A DNA stretch of 64,000 nucleotides from an uncultured Eubacteriales bacterium (GCA_934401725.1 CAKRSS010000005.1:1-64000), one strand, 5' to 3'. Numbered from the stretch's first letter, positions 15,873-25,151 are shown. The notes: generated by a model from the sequence alone, not told the origin. Made by a program: numbers and translations.

Positions 15873-17243
15873 ATGAATAAATTTGATCTGATAGTAATCG
15901 GCGGCGGCCCCGGCGGCTACCTCGCTGCCGAGCGCGCCGCGGCGGGCGGTCTCAACACCGCCGTCATCGAGAAGCGCGCGCTGGGAGGCGTCTGCCTCAA
16001 CGAGGGCTGCATCCCGACAAAAACGCTGCTCAACTGCGCCAAAATGTACCGCCACGCGACCGAGAGCGCCGCGTTCGGCGTCACGGTCGAGGGGGTGACG
16101 TTTGACCACGAGAAGGTTATCGAGCGCAAGAACCGCGTGGTAAAGACCCTGGTCGGCGGTGTCGGCATGACGATGAAGGCGGCGGGCGTCACGGTTATAA
16201 ACGCGCGTGCCACAATCGAGGGCAAGAGCGCGGACGGCTTTGTCGTCAGCGCTGACAACGGCGAGAGCTACACCGCTGCGCGCCTCTGCATTGCGACCGG
16301 CTCCGACGCGTTTGTGCCGCCGGTTCCCGGCGTCAAGGAAGGGCTTATGTCGGGTATGGTCAAGACCAACCGCGAGATTCTCGACATGACCACGCTGCCG
16401 AAGAGCCTCGCCGTCATCGGCGGCGGTGTCATCGGCCTTGAGATGGCCTGCTACTTCGCTTCCGTCGGCGTCAAGGTCACGGTCATCGAGCGCAACTCCA
16501 AAATCGGCGGCGCGACCGACCCCGACATCTGCCGCGTGCTGATGCACGAGTATTCCAAGCGCGGAATGGAGTTCAAGCTGTCCTGTAATGTGCTGGCGGT
16601 GACGCCGAGAGCGGTCATTTATGACGACAACGGCGAGCAGTGCAAGTGTGAATGCGACCGCGTGCTGCTGTCGGTCGGACGGTGCGCGTCGACGGCTAAC
16701 ATAGGGCTTGAAAAGCTGGGCGTGGCGACCGAGCGCGGCGCTGTCGTGACCGACCGCTACATGTGCACCAACGTTGCCGGCGTTTACGCCGTCGGCGACT
16801 GCAACGGCAAGCTGATGCTGGCGCACACCGCATACCGCGAGGCCGAGGTGGCTGTCAACCACATGCTCGGCATCCGCGACGAGATGAGATATGAGTATAT
16901 TCCGTCCGTAATTTACACCGATCCCGAGGTCGCGACGGTCGGCGAGTCGCGCGAGAGCGCCGAGGCGAAGGGTATGCAGGTCAAGGAGGTCAAGCTGCCT
17001 ATGGCCTATGCCGGACGCTACGTCGCCGAGTCGGAGGGCGGCAACGGCTTCTGCAAGCTGGTCTACGACACCGGCCGCGACAGACTGGTCGGTGTACATA
17101 TCGTCGGCCCCTACGCCTCCGAGATGATATACGGCGCCGCCCAGATGTGCGCCTCCGAGCTGCCGCTCGACTGTCTCAAGAAAATGGTATTCCCACATCC
17201 AACAGTCAGCGAGATCATACGCGAGTGTATGTTCAAACTCTGA
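15873..17243 (+). CDS. lpdA: Dihydrolipoyl dehydrogenase (E3)
   Basis: A 456-residue flavoprotein that reoxidises dihydrolipoamide on the neighbouring E2, using FAD and NAD. The FAD-binding GGGPGGYLAA lies near residue 10; the redox-active disulfide is C41/C46 in GVCLNEGCIPTK; the NAD-binding GGGVIGLEMA is near 187; and the C-terminal HPTVSE carries the active-site His/Glu of the partner subunit. Length and motifs are fully normal. It starts 15 bases after E2, with AAAGGAGA as ribosome-binding site. Clostridia often have a glycine-cleavage E3, but the location here ties this copy to the complex. Confidence 0.95.
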   Translation: MNKFDLIVIGGGPGGYLAAERAAAGGLNTAVIEKRALGGVCLNEGCIPTKTLLNCAKMYRHATESAAFGVTVEGVTFDHEKVIERKNRVVKTLVGGVGMTMKAAGVTVINARATIEGKSADGFVVSADNGESYTAARLCIATGSDAFVPPVPGVKEGLMSGMVKTNREILDMTTLPKSLAVIGGGVIGLEMACYFASVGVKVTVIERNSKIGGATDPDICRVLMHEYSKRGMEFKLSCNVLAVTPRAVIYDDNGEQCKCECDRVLLSVGRCASTANIGLEKLGVATERGAVVTDRYMCTNVAGVYAVGDCNGKLMLAHTAYREAEVAVNHMLGIRDEMRYEYIPSVIYTDPEVATVGESRESAEAKGMQVKEVKLPMAYAGRYVAESEGGNGFCKLVYDTGRDRLVGVHIVGPYASEMIYGAAQMCASELPLDCLKKMVFPHPTVSEIIRECMFKL

Positions 17244-17275
17244 TTACAACCGCAACAGAAAGGAAATAAACCACA

Positions 17276-19747
17276 ATGCCTAAGTCACTATTTGTCGATC
17301 CCGTGGCTACGAGAGCGCCGGGCAAAATTACGTTTGAGGACATTCCCGTAAACCAGTACAACAATACCGTCGAAGAGGAGAAGGCCAACTACTCCACAGA
17401 AGACTTTCTGCGCATATTCCGCGATATTTCCATCTGCCGTGAATTCGAATCCATGCTCAGTCAGATAAAGACGCAGAGCAGCTATAACGGCGTCGAGACC
17501 ACCTACCCCGGCCCCGCGCACCTCTCGATGGGACAGGAGGCCGCCGCTGTCGGTCAGGCCTACCTGCTCGGCATAGAGGACTACACCTTCGGCTCGCACC
17601 GCTCGCACAGCGAGATACTTGCCAAGTCGCTTTCCTCCATCAACAAGCTGTCAGACGGCGAGCTGATGAACATAATGGAGAACTTCATCGGCGGCCGCAC
17701 GCTGCGCGCTGTCGAGAAGCTCGGCAAGGTCGACTCGGTCAAGGAGCTGGCCGTCCGTTTCATTCTCTACGGAACGCTGACCGAGATATTTGCCCGCCGG
17801 AACGGCTTCCACATGGGACTCGGCGGCTCCATGCACGCTTTCTTCCTGCCTTTCGGAGTCTACCCCAACAACGCCATCGTCGGCGGCTCGGCTCCCATTG
17901 CGACGGGCGCCGCGCTGTATAAAAAGGTCAGCCGCAAGGACGGCATTATCGTCTGCAACGCGGGCGACGGCTCGCTCGGCTGCGGCCCTGTCTATGAGGC
18001 CATGAACTTCGCCGCCATGGATCAGTTCCGCACGCTCTGGGAGGGCGACATGAACGGCGGAATGCCCATACTTTTCAACGTGTTTGACAACAGCTACGGC
18101 ATGGGCGGCCAGACCCGCGGAGAGACCATGGCGTACGACATGCTGGCGCGGCTCGGCGCAGGCATCACGCCGAGTCAGATGCACGCCGAGCGCATCGACG
18201 GCTTCAACCCGCTGGCCGTTATCGACGCCATGCGTCGCAAGCTCGCGCTGCTCCGCGCAGGCGAGGGCCCCGTCCTGCTCGACACCATTACATACCGCTA
18301 CTCCGGTCACTCCACCTCCGACCAGAACGCCTACCGCTCCAAGGAAGAGCTGGACGCATGGCGTGAGTACGACCCCATGATAACCTACCGCCGCGCGCTT
18401 GTCGACGCCAAGGTCGCCGCCGACTCGAAGTTTGACGACATCGTCGCCGAGACCGTCGAGCGCATGACAATGATCTGCCGTCACGCCGCCGACAAGGAGT
18501 TCTCGCCCTACGCCGACTTCAAGGCCGACCCCGCCATCATCGAGCGCATGATGTTCTCGAACGGACACGTCCCGAAGATGGAGGGCAGACAGCCCGACGT
18601 CACGCTTCCCAAGGACGAGTGCCCGGCCTACGTCAAGATAAAGAGCAAAATCCGCACCGCGCTTGACGAGGAGGGCAAGCCCGTCAGCAAGATGAAGGCG
18701 TACAACATCCGCGACGGTATTTCCGAGTCGCTCATCGACAAATATTACGAGGATCCCACGCTCATCTCATATGGAGAGGACGTCCGCGACTGGGGCGGCG
18801 CGTTTGCGGTTTACCGCGGCATGATGGAGGCGATTCCGCACTCCCGCCTGTTCAACGCGCCTATTTCCGAGGCCGCCATTGTCGGCAGCGCCGTCGGTTA
18901 CGGACTGTGCGGCGGCCGCGCCGTCGTCGAGCTGATGTACGCCGACTTTATCGGCCGCTGCGGCGACGAGATATTCAACCAGCTGTCCAAGTGGCAGGCG
19001 ATGAGCGCCGGAATACTTAAGATGCCGGTGGTCGTCCGCGTGTCGGTCGGCTCAAAGTACGGCGCGCAGCACTCGCAGGACTGGACCTCGCTCTGCGCGC
19101 ACATTCCCGGACTCAAGGTCTGCTTCCCGGCGACGCCCTACGAGTCGCGCGGCCTCATGACCGCGGCGCTCAACGGCACCGACCCCGTCATATTCTTTGA
19201 GAGCCAGCGGATTTACGACATGCCCGAGCAGTTCCACGAGGGCGGCGTTCCGGCTGAGCCCTACGAGATAAAGATAGGCGACACCAATCTCATCCGCCGC
19301 GGTGACGACGTCACCATCATCACGGTCGGCGCGGTGCTGTACCGCGCTGTAAAGGCGGCTGACACGCTTCGTGAAAAGTACGGTGTCAACGCAGAGATAA
19401 TCAACCTGCACTCGCTTGTCCCGCTGGACTATGAGAAGATTGTCGAGTCGGTCAGGAAGACGGGCAAGGTTCTGCTTGTGTCCGACGCCTGCACGCGCGG
19501 CTCCTTCCTCAACGACGTCGCGCACAACATAAGCAATCTTTGTTTTGACTACCTTGACGCGCCCGTCGCGATTGTCGGAGCCAAGAACTGGATCACACCG
19601 CCCTTTGAGTTCGATGAGTTCTTCTTCCCGCAGGAGAGCTGGATAATCGACACCGTCAACGACGAGCTGCTCCCGCTTCCGGGGCACGTTTCGGAGCACA
19701 CCGTTACCGAGGCAGAGCAGCTGCGCCGCCTGCGCGAGGGTGTGTAA
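17276..19747 (+). CDS. Alpha/beta-fused TPP-dependent dehydrogenase E1
   Basis: An 823-residue fusion of the E1 alpha (about 1-410) and beta (about 475-810) halves, normally two proteins. The alpha half has GDGSLGCGP near 230 and FDNSYGMGG about 40 residues on, the thiamine-diphosphate motif GDG..N but with roughly 13 extra residues inside it. A further insertion of about 50 residues separates the HRSHSEIL segment from GGSMHAF. The beta half has ISYGEDV, PISEAAIVGSAVG and GAQHSQDW. It decarboxylates a 2-oxoacid, or cleaves an acyloin such as acetoin, and hands the acyl group to the E2 lipoyl arm. Encoded last, after E2 and E3, an order unlike the usual E1-E2-E3. The substrate is uncertain. 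Confidence 0.88.
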   Translation: MPKSLFVDPVATRAPGKITFEDIPVNQYNNTVEEEKANYSTEDFLRIFRDISICREFESMLSQIKTQSSYNGVETTYPGPAHLSMGQEAAAVGQAYLLGIEDYTFGSHRSHSEILAKSLSSINKLSDGELMNIMENFIGGRTLRAVEKLGKVDSVKELAVRFILYGTLTEIFARRNGFHMGLGGSMHAFFLPFGVYPNNAIVGGSAPIATGAALYKKVSRKDGIIVCNAGDGSLGCGPVYEAMNFAAMDQFRTLWEGDMNGGMPILFNVFDNSYGMGGQTRGETMAYDMLARLGAGITPSQMHAERIDGFNPLAVIDAMRRKLALLRAGEGPVLLDTITYRYSGHSTSDQNAYRSKEELDAWREYDPMITYRRALVDAKVAADSKFDDIVAETVERMTMICRHAADKEFSPYADFKADPAIIERMMFSNGHVPKMEGRQPDVTLPKDECPAYVKIKSKIRTALDEEGKPVSKMKAYNIRDGISESLIDKYYEDPTLISYGEDVRDWGGAFAVYRGMMEAIPHSRLFNAPISEAAIVGSAVGYGLCGGRAVVELMYADFIGRCGDEIFNQLSKWQAMSAGILKMPVVVRVSVGSKYGAQHSQDWTSLCAHIPGLKVCFPATPYESRGLMTAALNGTDPVIFFESQRIYDMPEQFHEGGVPAEPYEIKIGDTNLIRRGDDVTIITVGAVLYRAVKAADTLREKYGVNAEIINLHSLVPLDYEKIVESVRKTGKVLLVSDACTRGSFLNDVAHNISNLCFDYLDAPVAIVGAKNWITPPFEFDEFFFPQESWIIDTVNDELLPLPGHVSEHTVTEAEQLRRLREGV

Positions 19748-19750
19748 TAA

Positions 19751-19919
19751 TTAAGGCATCATCGCGCAATGTTCGAGTGGCACACTTGCTTGCATCTTTT
19801 CCGTCACACTTCACAAAAACCCTTGCCGGTAGCGCTGCTACCGGCTGCGGATTTTTGTTTCATCTGACGAAAAATCTGACTGCGCAATTGCGCCCTCGGA
19901 ATTACGCGGTGAAGCCTAA
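19751..19919. mobile_element. MITE-like element, copy A
   Basis: A 169-base non-coding element bounded by inverted ends: left TTAAGGCATCATCGCGCAAT, right the complement of TTAGGCTTCACCGCGTAAT. The interior folds into a second long hairpin (arms ACAAAAACCC..GCCGGTAGC and GCTACCGGC..GGATTTTTGT). About 75-80% identical by eye to copy B at 25886. It encodes nothing. The right-hand TTAA has decayed to CTAA, where the element merges with the terminator that follows. Confidence 0.8.
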
Positions 19920-19960
19920 AAAAACACGAGAGCATTTAGCTCTCGTGTTTTTTTAGGCTT
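19912..19960. terminator. Bidirectional terminator overlapping the MITE right end
   Basis: A perfect 22-bp stem, AAGCCTAAAAAAACACGAGA and onward, with loop ATTTA. The A/T runs on both sides let it terminate the dehydrogenase operon (plus) and the XRE pair (minus). Its outer arm is formed by the last bases of the adjacent mobile element. Confidence 0.9.
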
Positions 19961-19968
19961 TGGACGCG

Positions 19969-20211
19969 CTATTCTATTTCGTCCTCAATCTGTCGGAAGT
20001 CCGCGCAGTCGAAAAATTCCGCCAGCGAGATGCCGAGGCCGTCGCACAGCTGCTTCAGCGTGACGATGCCGGGATTGAGGCTTTTGCCGTAGAGAATGTT
20101 TTTGAGCGTCGACGGCGGCACGTTTGCGCGCACCGCAAGCTGATTCAGCGAGAATCCGTACCGGTCGCACAGAATGAGAAGGCGCTCTTTTACAGCAGTC
20201 AATGTGTCCAT
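19969..20211 (-). CDS. Small XRE-family helix-turn-helix regulator
   Basis: An 80-residue protein that is almost entirely a Cro/C1-type DNA-binding domain (residues about 5-62; helix-turn-helix FSLNQLAVRANVPPSTLKNI), with a short acidic tail. GGAGG lies six bases before the ATG. It begins 12 bases after the stop of a second XRE gene and is surely co-transcribed. Tandem small XRE genes may be a repressor pair or remnants of a mobile element. No toxin or phage gene lies next to them, so a role in host regulation is as likely. Confidence 0.85.
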   Translation of the reverse strand: MDTLTAVKERLLILCDRYGFSLNQLAVRANVPPSTLKNILYGKSLNPGIVTLKQLCDGLGISLAEFFDCADFRQIEDEIE

Positions 20212-20223
20212 ATCGGCCTCCGG

Positions 20224-20439
20224 TCAGCGCTTGTTGGTGAGGCCGAGGATGAAGTCCGTCGACGTACCGTACATCCGGGCAAGGGCAATGACAAAGCAAA
20301 CCGGAATCGCCCGTTTCCCGGTTTCGTAATTGCTGTATACTCTTTGGTTGATTCCGAGGTAGGCGGCAACCTGCTTTTGCGCCAGGTCTGCGTCCTCTCG
20401 CAGGTCGCGCAGACGCGGAAAATATGCTTTCAAATTCAT
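20224..20439 (-). CDS. Small XRE-family helix-turn-helix regulator
   Basis: A 71-residue Cro/C1-type protein with helix-turn-helix LAQKQVAAYLGINQRVYSNY and a typical YETGKRAIP continuation. The ATG at 20439 is used; an in-frame GTG at 20448 is possible. A TATAAT at 20456-20451 lies only 11 bases before the ATG, so the message would have a very short leader or none. Inverted repeats around ATAGTA just upstream are candidate operators for autoregulation. Followed after 12 bases by the second XRE gene. Confidence 0.85.
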   Translation of the reverse strand: MNLKAYFPRLRDLREDADLAQKQVAAYLGINQRVYSNYETGKRAIPVCFVIALARMYGTSTDFILGLTNKR

Positions 20440-20450
20440 CACCCTCACCC

Positions 20451-20490
20451 ATTATATCTTACTATTAAAAAATAGTATCGACATTACTAT
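20451..20490 (-). promoter_or_regulatory. XRE promoter with overlapping inverted repeats
   Basis: TATAAT on the minus strand (20456-20451) is preceded by ACTATT-AAAA-AATAGT (20461-20476) and by AATAGTA..TACTAT (20471-20490). The repeats fill the -10 to -35 interval and share a half-site, as expected for a repressor that blocks its own promoter. The -35 hexamer is not clear. Confidence 0.55.
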
Positions 20491-20501
20491 CGTGCGATGC
20501 G

Positions 20502-21497
20502 TCAGTCAAACAGCTCGCTTGCGGCCCCGACTATCAGGCGGAGTGCGGCGTTCATATCCGGGGCCTCGACAGTACAGCCGGCCGCCTTGGCGTGTCCGCC
20601 GCCGCCGAAGTGCGCGCAGAGAGAAGCGACATTTGCGTCGCCGTTCGAGCGTGCCGAGACGCGGAAGACGGGCGCATCGTCCGGCTGGCGGACGGAGATT
20701 GCTATCTCCACGCCGTCAATGCCGCGGGCGACGTCGACAAGGCCATCGTAATAATCGGCGGGTACGCCGAGCGCGGTCAGCGCCGCGTAATCCATCGCGA
20801 CGATGGCGAGGCGGTTGTCGCAGTAGAAGTGTATGTTCTCAAGCGCGGCGTGTGTCAGCGCGAGCGACTCGCGCGGCTTGGAATCGAACAGGCGGAAGTT
20901 CCACTCGGCGTAGTCAAACGAGCCGTCCATGAGCTCTGCCACGCGGCGGTGGGTTCCGGGTGTGGTGTTCGAGTACTTGAAGCAGCCGGTATCGGTGGCA
21001 ATGGCCATATAGATGAGCCCAGGAAAGCGCGGCGGCAGTGCTTTGATAGCACCGCCGGACAGCAGCTCCTTAGCAATGTCGAAGATTATCTCGCCGCAGG
21101 CTGCGGCGTCGGGACGTATGAGGTAATCGGCGTAGGGCGTGCCGGAGGCGTGGTGGTCGAGCATGAGGTCGACGTGATACTCGCGTCCGAGCGCCTGCAT
21201 CTGGCCGGGCGCCGCCGTATCGACGGTGACGACGCGCTCGATTTCGAAGTCGTCCGGGATGGAGCAGGGAAGCACGCTATCCTGGAGTCCTTCTACGGCG
21301 AAGCGGAAGCGTCTGTTGACCTCGGACGAGCAGACGCACCGGGTCCTCGAACCCATGGCCTCGAGTAGCAGTCGAAGCCCGAACGCGGAGCCTGTGGCGT
21401 CCCCATCCGGGCGGTCGTGGAATATAATGAGGGTATTTGCGGCAGGCGTCAGTCTGTCGCAGACCTGGTTTAGTGTCAGGGCGGACAGGTTACTCAT
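20502..21497 (-). CDS. nrnA: DHH-family phosphoesterase NrnA (oligoribonuclease/PAP phosphatase)
   Basis: A 331-residue DHH/DHHA1 protein. Motifs in order: HDRPDGDATGS near residue 28, VDTAAPG near 90, DHHASGTPYAD near 113 (the DHH motif binding Mn), and the C-terminal GGGGHAKAAG of DHHA1 near 305. In Bacillota, NrnA degrades short RNA oligomers and dephosphorylates 3'-phosphoadenosine 5'-phosphate. It overlaps the end of rbfA by 8 bases, so translation is probably coupled; the rbfA-nrnA pair is common in Bacillota, where it usually lies downstream of infB. Here it is separated from that operon and sits downstream of tpiA. Confidence 0.92.
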   Translation of the reverse strand: MSNLSALTLNQVCDRLTPAANTLIIFHDRPDGDATGSAFGLRLLLEAMGSRTRCVCSSEVNRRFRFAVEGLQDSVLPCSIPDDFEIERVVTVDTAAPGQMQALGREYHVDLMLDHHASGTPYADYLIRPDAAACGEIIFDIAKELLSGGAIKALPPRFPGLIYMAIATDTGCFKYSNTTPGTHRRVAELMDGSFDYAEWNFRLFDSKPRESLALTHAALENIHFYCDNRLAIVAMDYAALTALGVPADYYDGLVDVARGIDGVEIAISVRQPDDAPVFRVSARSNGDANVASLCAHFGGGGHAKAAGCTVEAPDMNAALRLIVGAASELFD

Positions 21498-21888
21498 CGT
21501 GTCCGTCCTCTGTGTCGGTGCTGCCGTCCGTCTCGCCCTCGTCGTTGTCCGCGTATGTGAGGTTATTTATCAGCGACGAGATGTGCGCGCCGTGGGCGAT
21601 TGAGTCGTCCGTGATGAAGGTCAGCTCGGGTGTTATGCGCAGGTTCATGCGCTCGGCCAGCATGTGGCGGATGAATCCTGACGACGATTTCAGCCCGCGG
21701 GCTACCTCTTTGGCGTCGCCGCGCAGGTGTGAGTAGTATATTTTGGCGTACTTGAGGTCGGGGGTCACTTCCGCCGCTGTGACGCTTATGAATGCGTCAC
21801 GCACGCGCGGATCCTTGACGTCGCGAAGTATCGACGCCATCTCCTTCTTGACCTCGTCGTTTATGCGCCCGCGTCTGTAATTTGCCAT
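21490..21888 (-). CDS. rbfA: 30S ribosome-binding factor A
   Basis: A 132-residue KH-like protein that binds 16S rRNA late in 30S subunit maturation and in cold shock. It opens MANYRRGRINDEVKKEM, a characteristic RbfA start, and carries VKDPRV and the SVTAAEVTPDLKYAKIYYS strand region. The C-terminal tail after residue 118 is acidic and probably disordered. The ATG at 21888 is chosen on family length; an upstream in-frame start would read through the palindromic repeat. AAAGG lies about 10 bases before it. Its 5' region carries a tandem palindromic leader element. Confidence 0.95.
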   Translation of the reverse strand: MANYRRGRINDEVKKEMASILRDVKDPRVRDAFISVTAAEVTPDLKYAKIYYSHLRGDAKEVARGLKSSSGFIRHMLAERMNLRITPELTFITDDSIAHGAHISSLINNLTYADNDEGETDGSTDTEDGHDE

Positions 21889-21910
21889 GAATATCAGCCT
21901 TTCTGTTGGA

Positions 21911-22213
21911 TTTTTGGGGCTCTGCCCCAAGCCCCTCGAAGGGAGCATTCTTGGGGCTCTGCCCCAAACCCCGCCAAGGGGGCTTTTGGAAAAGCCCCCT
22001 TGGAACCCGCAAAACTTTCAACAATGGGAAAGTGGGGTGGGGAAGTGAGTTTGAAGGATTAAAGTCGGTGGGAACCGAAGTTCTTGGGGCTCTGCCCCAA
22101 TCCCCGCCAAGGGGGCTTTTCCAAAAGCCCCCTTGGAACCCGCAAAACTTTCGACAAAGGGGTAAGGCGGGATGGGGAAGTGAGTTTGAAGAATTAAAGT
22201 CGGTGGGGAGCAG
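21911..22213 (-). repeat. Tandem palindromic leader element upstream of rbfA (two copies plus a fragment)
   Basis: Two adjacent units of about 133 bases (21948-22080 and 22081-22213) differ at only a few positions. Each contains the hairpin CCAAGGGGGCTTTT..AAAAGCCCCCTTGG, the hairpin TTGGGGC..GCCCCAA and a shared stretch with TGAGTTTGAAG. A third fragment with TTGGGGC lies at 21911-21943. In the loop of the large hairpin one copy reads GG and the other CC. No gene or U-run terminator is present. Confidence 0.85.
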
Positions 22214-22287
22214 AGTCCAAAAGCCCCAGAGGGAGGTGCTCCGGGATGTCGCCATGAGGCGGGCACCCCGGAGTAAAAAATCTTTGA

Positions 22288-23055
<768 letters not shown>

Positions 23056-23098
23056 TTTTTATGCCTTTTATGCCTTTCTGTTGTTTTATGAGTCTTGA

Positions 23099-24292
23099 TT
23101 ATTTGTCCTCGAGGCAGGCGATGCCGGGGAGCTCGAGACCCTCGAGAAATTCGAGAGACGCGCCGCCGCCGGTGGAGACGTGAGTCATCTTATCGGCGTA
23201 GCCCAGCTTTTCAACAGCAGCTGCGGAGTCGCCGCCGCCGATGATGGAGATAGCGCCGCTCTCGGCCACAGCCTTAGCGACAGCGTTGGTGCCCGATGCG
23301 AAGTTCGGCCACTCGGAAACGCCCATCGGTCCGTTCCAGACAACGGTTCCTGCGCCGACGAGCGATTTAGCGAACAGCTCCTGGGTCTTCTCGCCGATGT
23401 CGAGACCCATCCAGCCGTCCGGAATGGAATCGGAGTAGATGCGCATGAAGGTGGTGTTCTCGTCGTACTCGCGGCCGATGATGTTGTCGACGGGGAGCAG
23501 GAAGTTGACCTTGCGCTCGCGGGCCTTCTCAATCATCTGACGTGCGAGGTCGAGCTTGTCGTACTCGCAGATGGAGGTACCGACGGTCTTGCCCTCAGCC
23601 TTGAAGAAGGTGTAGGCCATACCGCCGCCGATGATGAGCGTGTCGACCTTGTCGATGAGGTTGTTGATAACGCCGATCTTGTCCGAGACCTTAGCGCCGC
23701 CGAGAATTGCGACGAAGGGACGTACCGGATCCTCAAGAGCCTTGCCCATGACGGTGATTTCCTTCTGAATCAGGTAGCCGCAGACAGCGGGAAGTCCGCC
23801 GTACATAGCGACGCCTGCGGTGGAAGCGTGAGCGCGGTGAGCGGCGCCGAAGGCATCGTTTACGAAAATGTCACCGAAGGAAGCGAGCTCCTTGGCAAAC
23901 TCGGGGTCGTTCTTTTCCTCTCTCTTATCGAAACGGGTGTTCTCGAGCAGGATAGCGCGGCCGGGAACCAGAGCGGCGGCCTTTGCCTTAGCGTCGGGGC
24001 CGATGGTGTCGGCAGCGAGCGGGACGTCAAAGCCGAGCAGCTCGGACAGTCTCTTAGCGACGGGAGCCAGCGAGTACTTGGGGTTGACCTCGCCCTTCGG
24101 CTTGCCCATGTGAGAGCACAGGACGACCTTAGCGCCCTTGCCGAGCAGATACTTGATAGTGGGGATGGCTTCGACTATACGCTTGTCGGATGTAATGACG
24201 CCGTCCTTCAGCGGAACATTGAAGTCGCAGCGGACGAGAACTCTTTTGCCCGCAACATCGATGTCTTCGATGGTTTTTTTGTTGTAGGTCAT
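23099..24292 (-). CDS. pgk: Phosphoglycerate kinase
   Basis: A 397-residue two-domain enzyme that makes ATP from 1,3-bisphosphoglycerate. The N-terminal [14 protein letters not shown] and the [17 protein letters not shown] substrate-binding region are present, as are the nucleotide-binding [11 protein letters not shown] and C-terminal [13 protein letters not shown]. It has its own promoter (24348-24376) and GAAAGGAAA before the ATG. gap, which precedes pgk in many Bacillota, is not next to it. Confidence 0.97.
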   Translation of the reverse strand: MTYNKKTIEDIDVAGKRVLVRCDFNVPLKDGVITSDKRIVEAIPTIKYLLGKGAKVVLCSHMGKPKGEVNPKYSLAPVAKRLSELLGFDVPLAADTIGPDAKAKAAALVPGRAILLENTRFDKREEKNDPEFAKELASFGDIFVNDAFGAAHRAHASTAGVAMYGGLPAVCGYLIQKEITVMGKALEDPVRPFVAILGGAKVSDKIGVINNLIDKVDTLIIGGGMAYTFFKAEGKTVGTSICEYDKLDLARQMIEKARERKVNFLLPVDNIIGREYDENTTFMRIYSDSIPDGWMGLDIGEKTQELFAKSLVGAGTVVWNGPMGVSEWPNFASGTNAVAKAVAESGAISIIGGGDSAAAVEKLGYADKMTHVSTGGGASLEFLEGLELPGIACLEDK

Positions 24293-24347
24293 GATAATAT
24301 TTTCCTTTCAGATTTTTTACATCAATATAATCAGCACACCACCGGAT

Positions 24348-24376
24348 AGTATACCACATTCCGGGGCGCATATCAA
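24348..24376 (-). promoter_or_regulatory. Predicted sigma-A promoter for pgk-tpiA
   Basis: On the minus strand TTGATA (24376-24371) and TATACT (24353-24348), separated by 17 bases, about 56 bases before the pgk start. No terminator is evident between rpe and this promoter, so read-through from rpe is possible. Confidence 0.7.
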
Positions 24377-24421
24377 TATTTTTTTGAAAATTTTAGGCGC
24401 TTCGGGGCAAAAGGGAGCGGT

Positions 24422-25093
24422 TCAGTCGGCACTGATGGCGCGGCGGAACTTTACGACGTTTGTCTCAAGGTCGGCACCGGGCGCGTAGAGGCTGGAGGTT
24501 CCGGCGACAAATATGTTCGCGCCTGCAAGGCTCATCTTGGTGGCGTTCTCGAATGAGACGTTGCCGTCGCACTCGATCTCGATATTGGGGTAGCCGGCCT
24601 TGTCGAGCATACTGCGCAGGCGGGCTATTTTTTCGATTGTCTGGGGAATCAGCTTCTGTCCCGAGTAGCCGGGGTTGACGGTCATGATAAGCACGGCGTC
24701 GATGTCGGGCAGCACCTCCTCGAGCACGCATAGCGGCGTCGCCGGGTTGAGCGCGAGCATGGGACGTGCGCCGGCCTGACGTATGTAGGCAAGCGTACGC
24801 TGGACGTGCGGGGTGGATTCATAGTGGATGGAGACGTAGTCGCCGGGGCGGAACTCGAAGCGATCCAGCTTGCAGTCCGGGCGGTCAATCATGAGGTGGA
24901 TGTCGAGCGGGATGGAGGTAGCGCGGTGCAGCTTTTTGATGAAGTCGGTGCCGAGCGTGTAATTCGGGACGAAGACGCCGTCCATAATATCTATATGGAG
25001 GTATTCGATGCCCTGCTCCTCAAGGGCTTTTATCTCGCGGCCGAGGTTCAGAAAGTCGGCGCACATGAGTGAAGGTGATATTTTTTTGTCCAT
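24422..25093 (-). CDS. rpe: Ribulose-phosphate 3-epimerase
   Basis: A 223-residue TIM-barrel enzyme of the pentose phosphate pathway that interconverts ribulose 5-phosphate and xylulose 5-phosphate. Family blocks are HIDIMDGVFVPN, DIHLMI, MTVNPGYSGQKLIP and ECDGNVSFENA; the last is a variant of the usual EVDGG but keeps the catalytic Asp. Paralogues acting on allulose 6-phosphate share these motifs and cannot be excluded. It sits alone between spoIIR and pgk, away from the rsgA/thiamine genes that often accompany rpe in Bacillota. Confidence 0.9.
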   Translation of the reverse strand: MDKKISPSLMCADFLNLGREIKALEEQGIEYLHIDIMDGVFVPNYTLGTDFIKKLHRATSIPLDIHLMIDRPDCKLDRFEFRPGDYVSIHYESTPHVQRTLAYIRQAGARPMLALNPATPLCVLEEVLPDIDAVLIMTVNPGYSGQKLIPQTIEKIARLRSMLDKAGYPNIEIECDGNVSFENATKMSLAGANIFVAGTSSLYAPGADLETNVVKFRRAISAD

Positions 25094-25122
25094 AGCAATT
25101 CTCTCCCTTATAATTTGTTATT

Positions 25123-25151
25123 ATTTTATCACACGTTCGGGGCGTTGTCAA
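25123..25151 (-). promoter_or_regulatory. Predicted sigma-A promoter for rpe
   Basis: On the minus strand TTGACA (25151-25146) and TAAAAT (25128-25123), 17 bases apart, about 30 bases before the rpe start. Confidence 0.75.
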
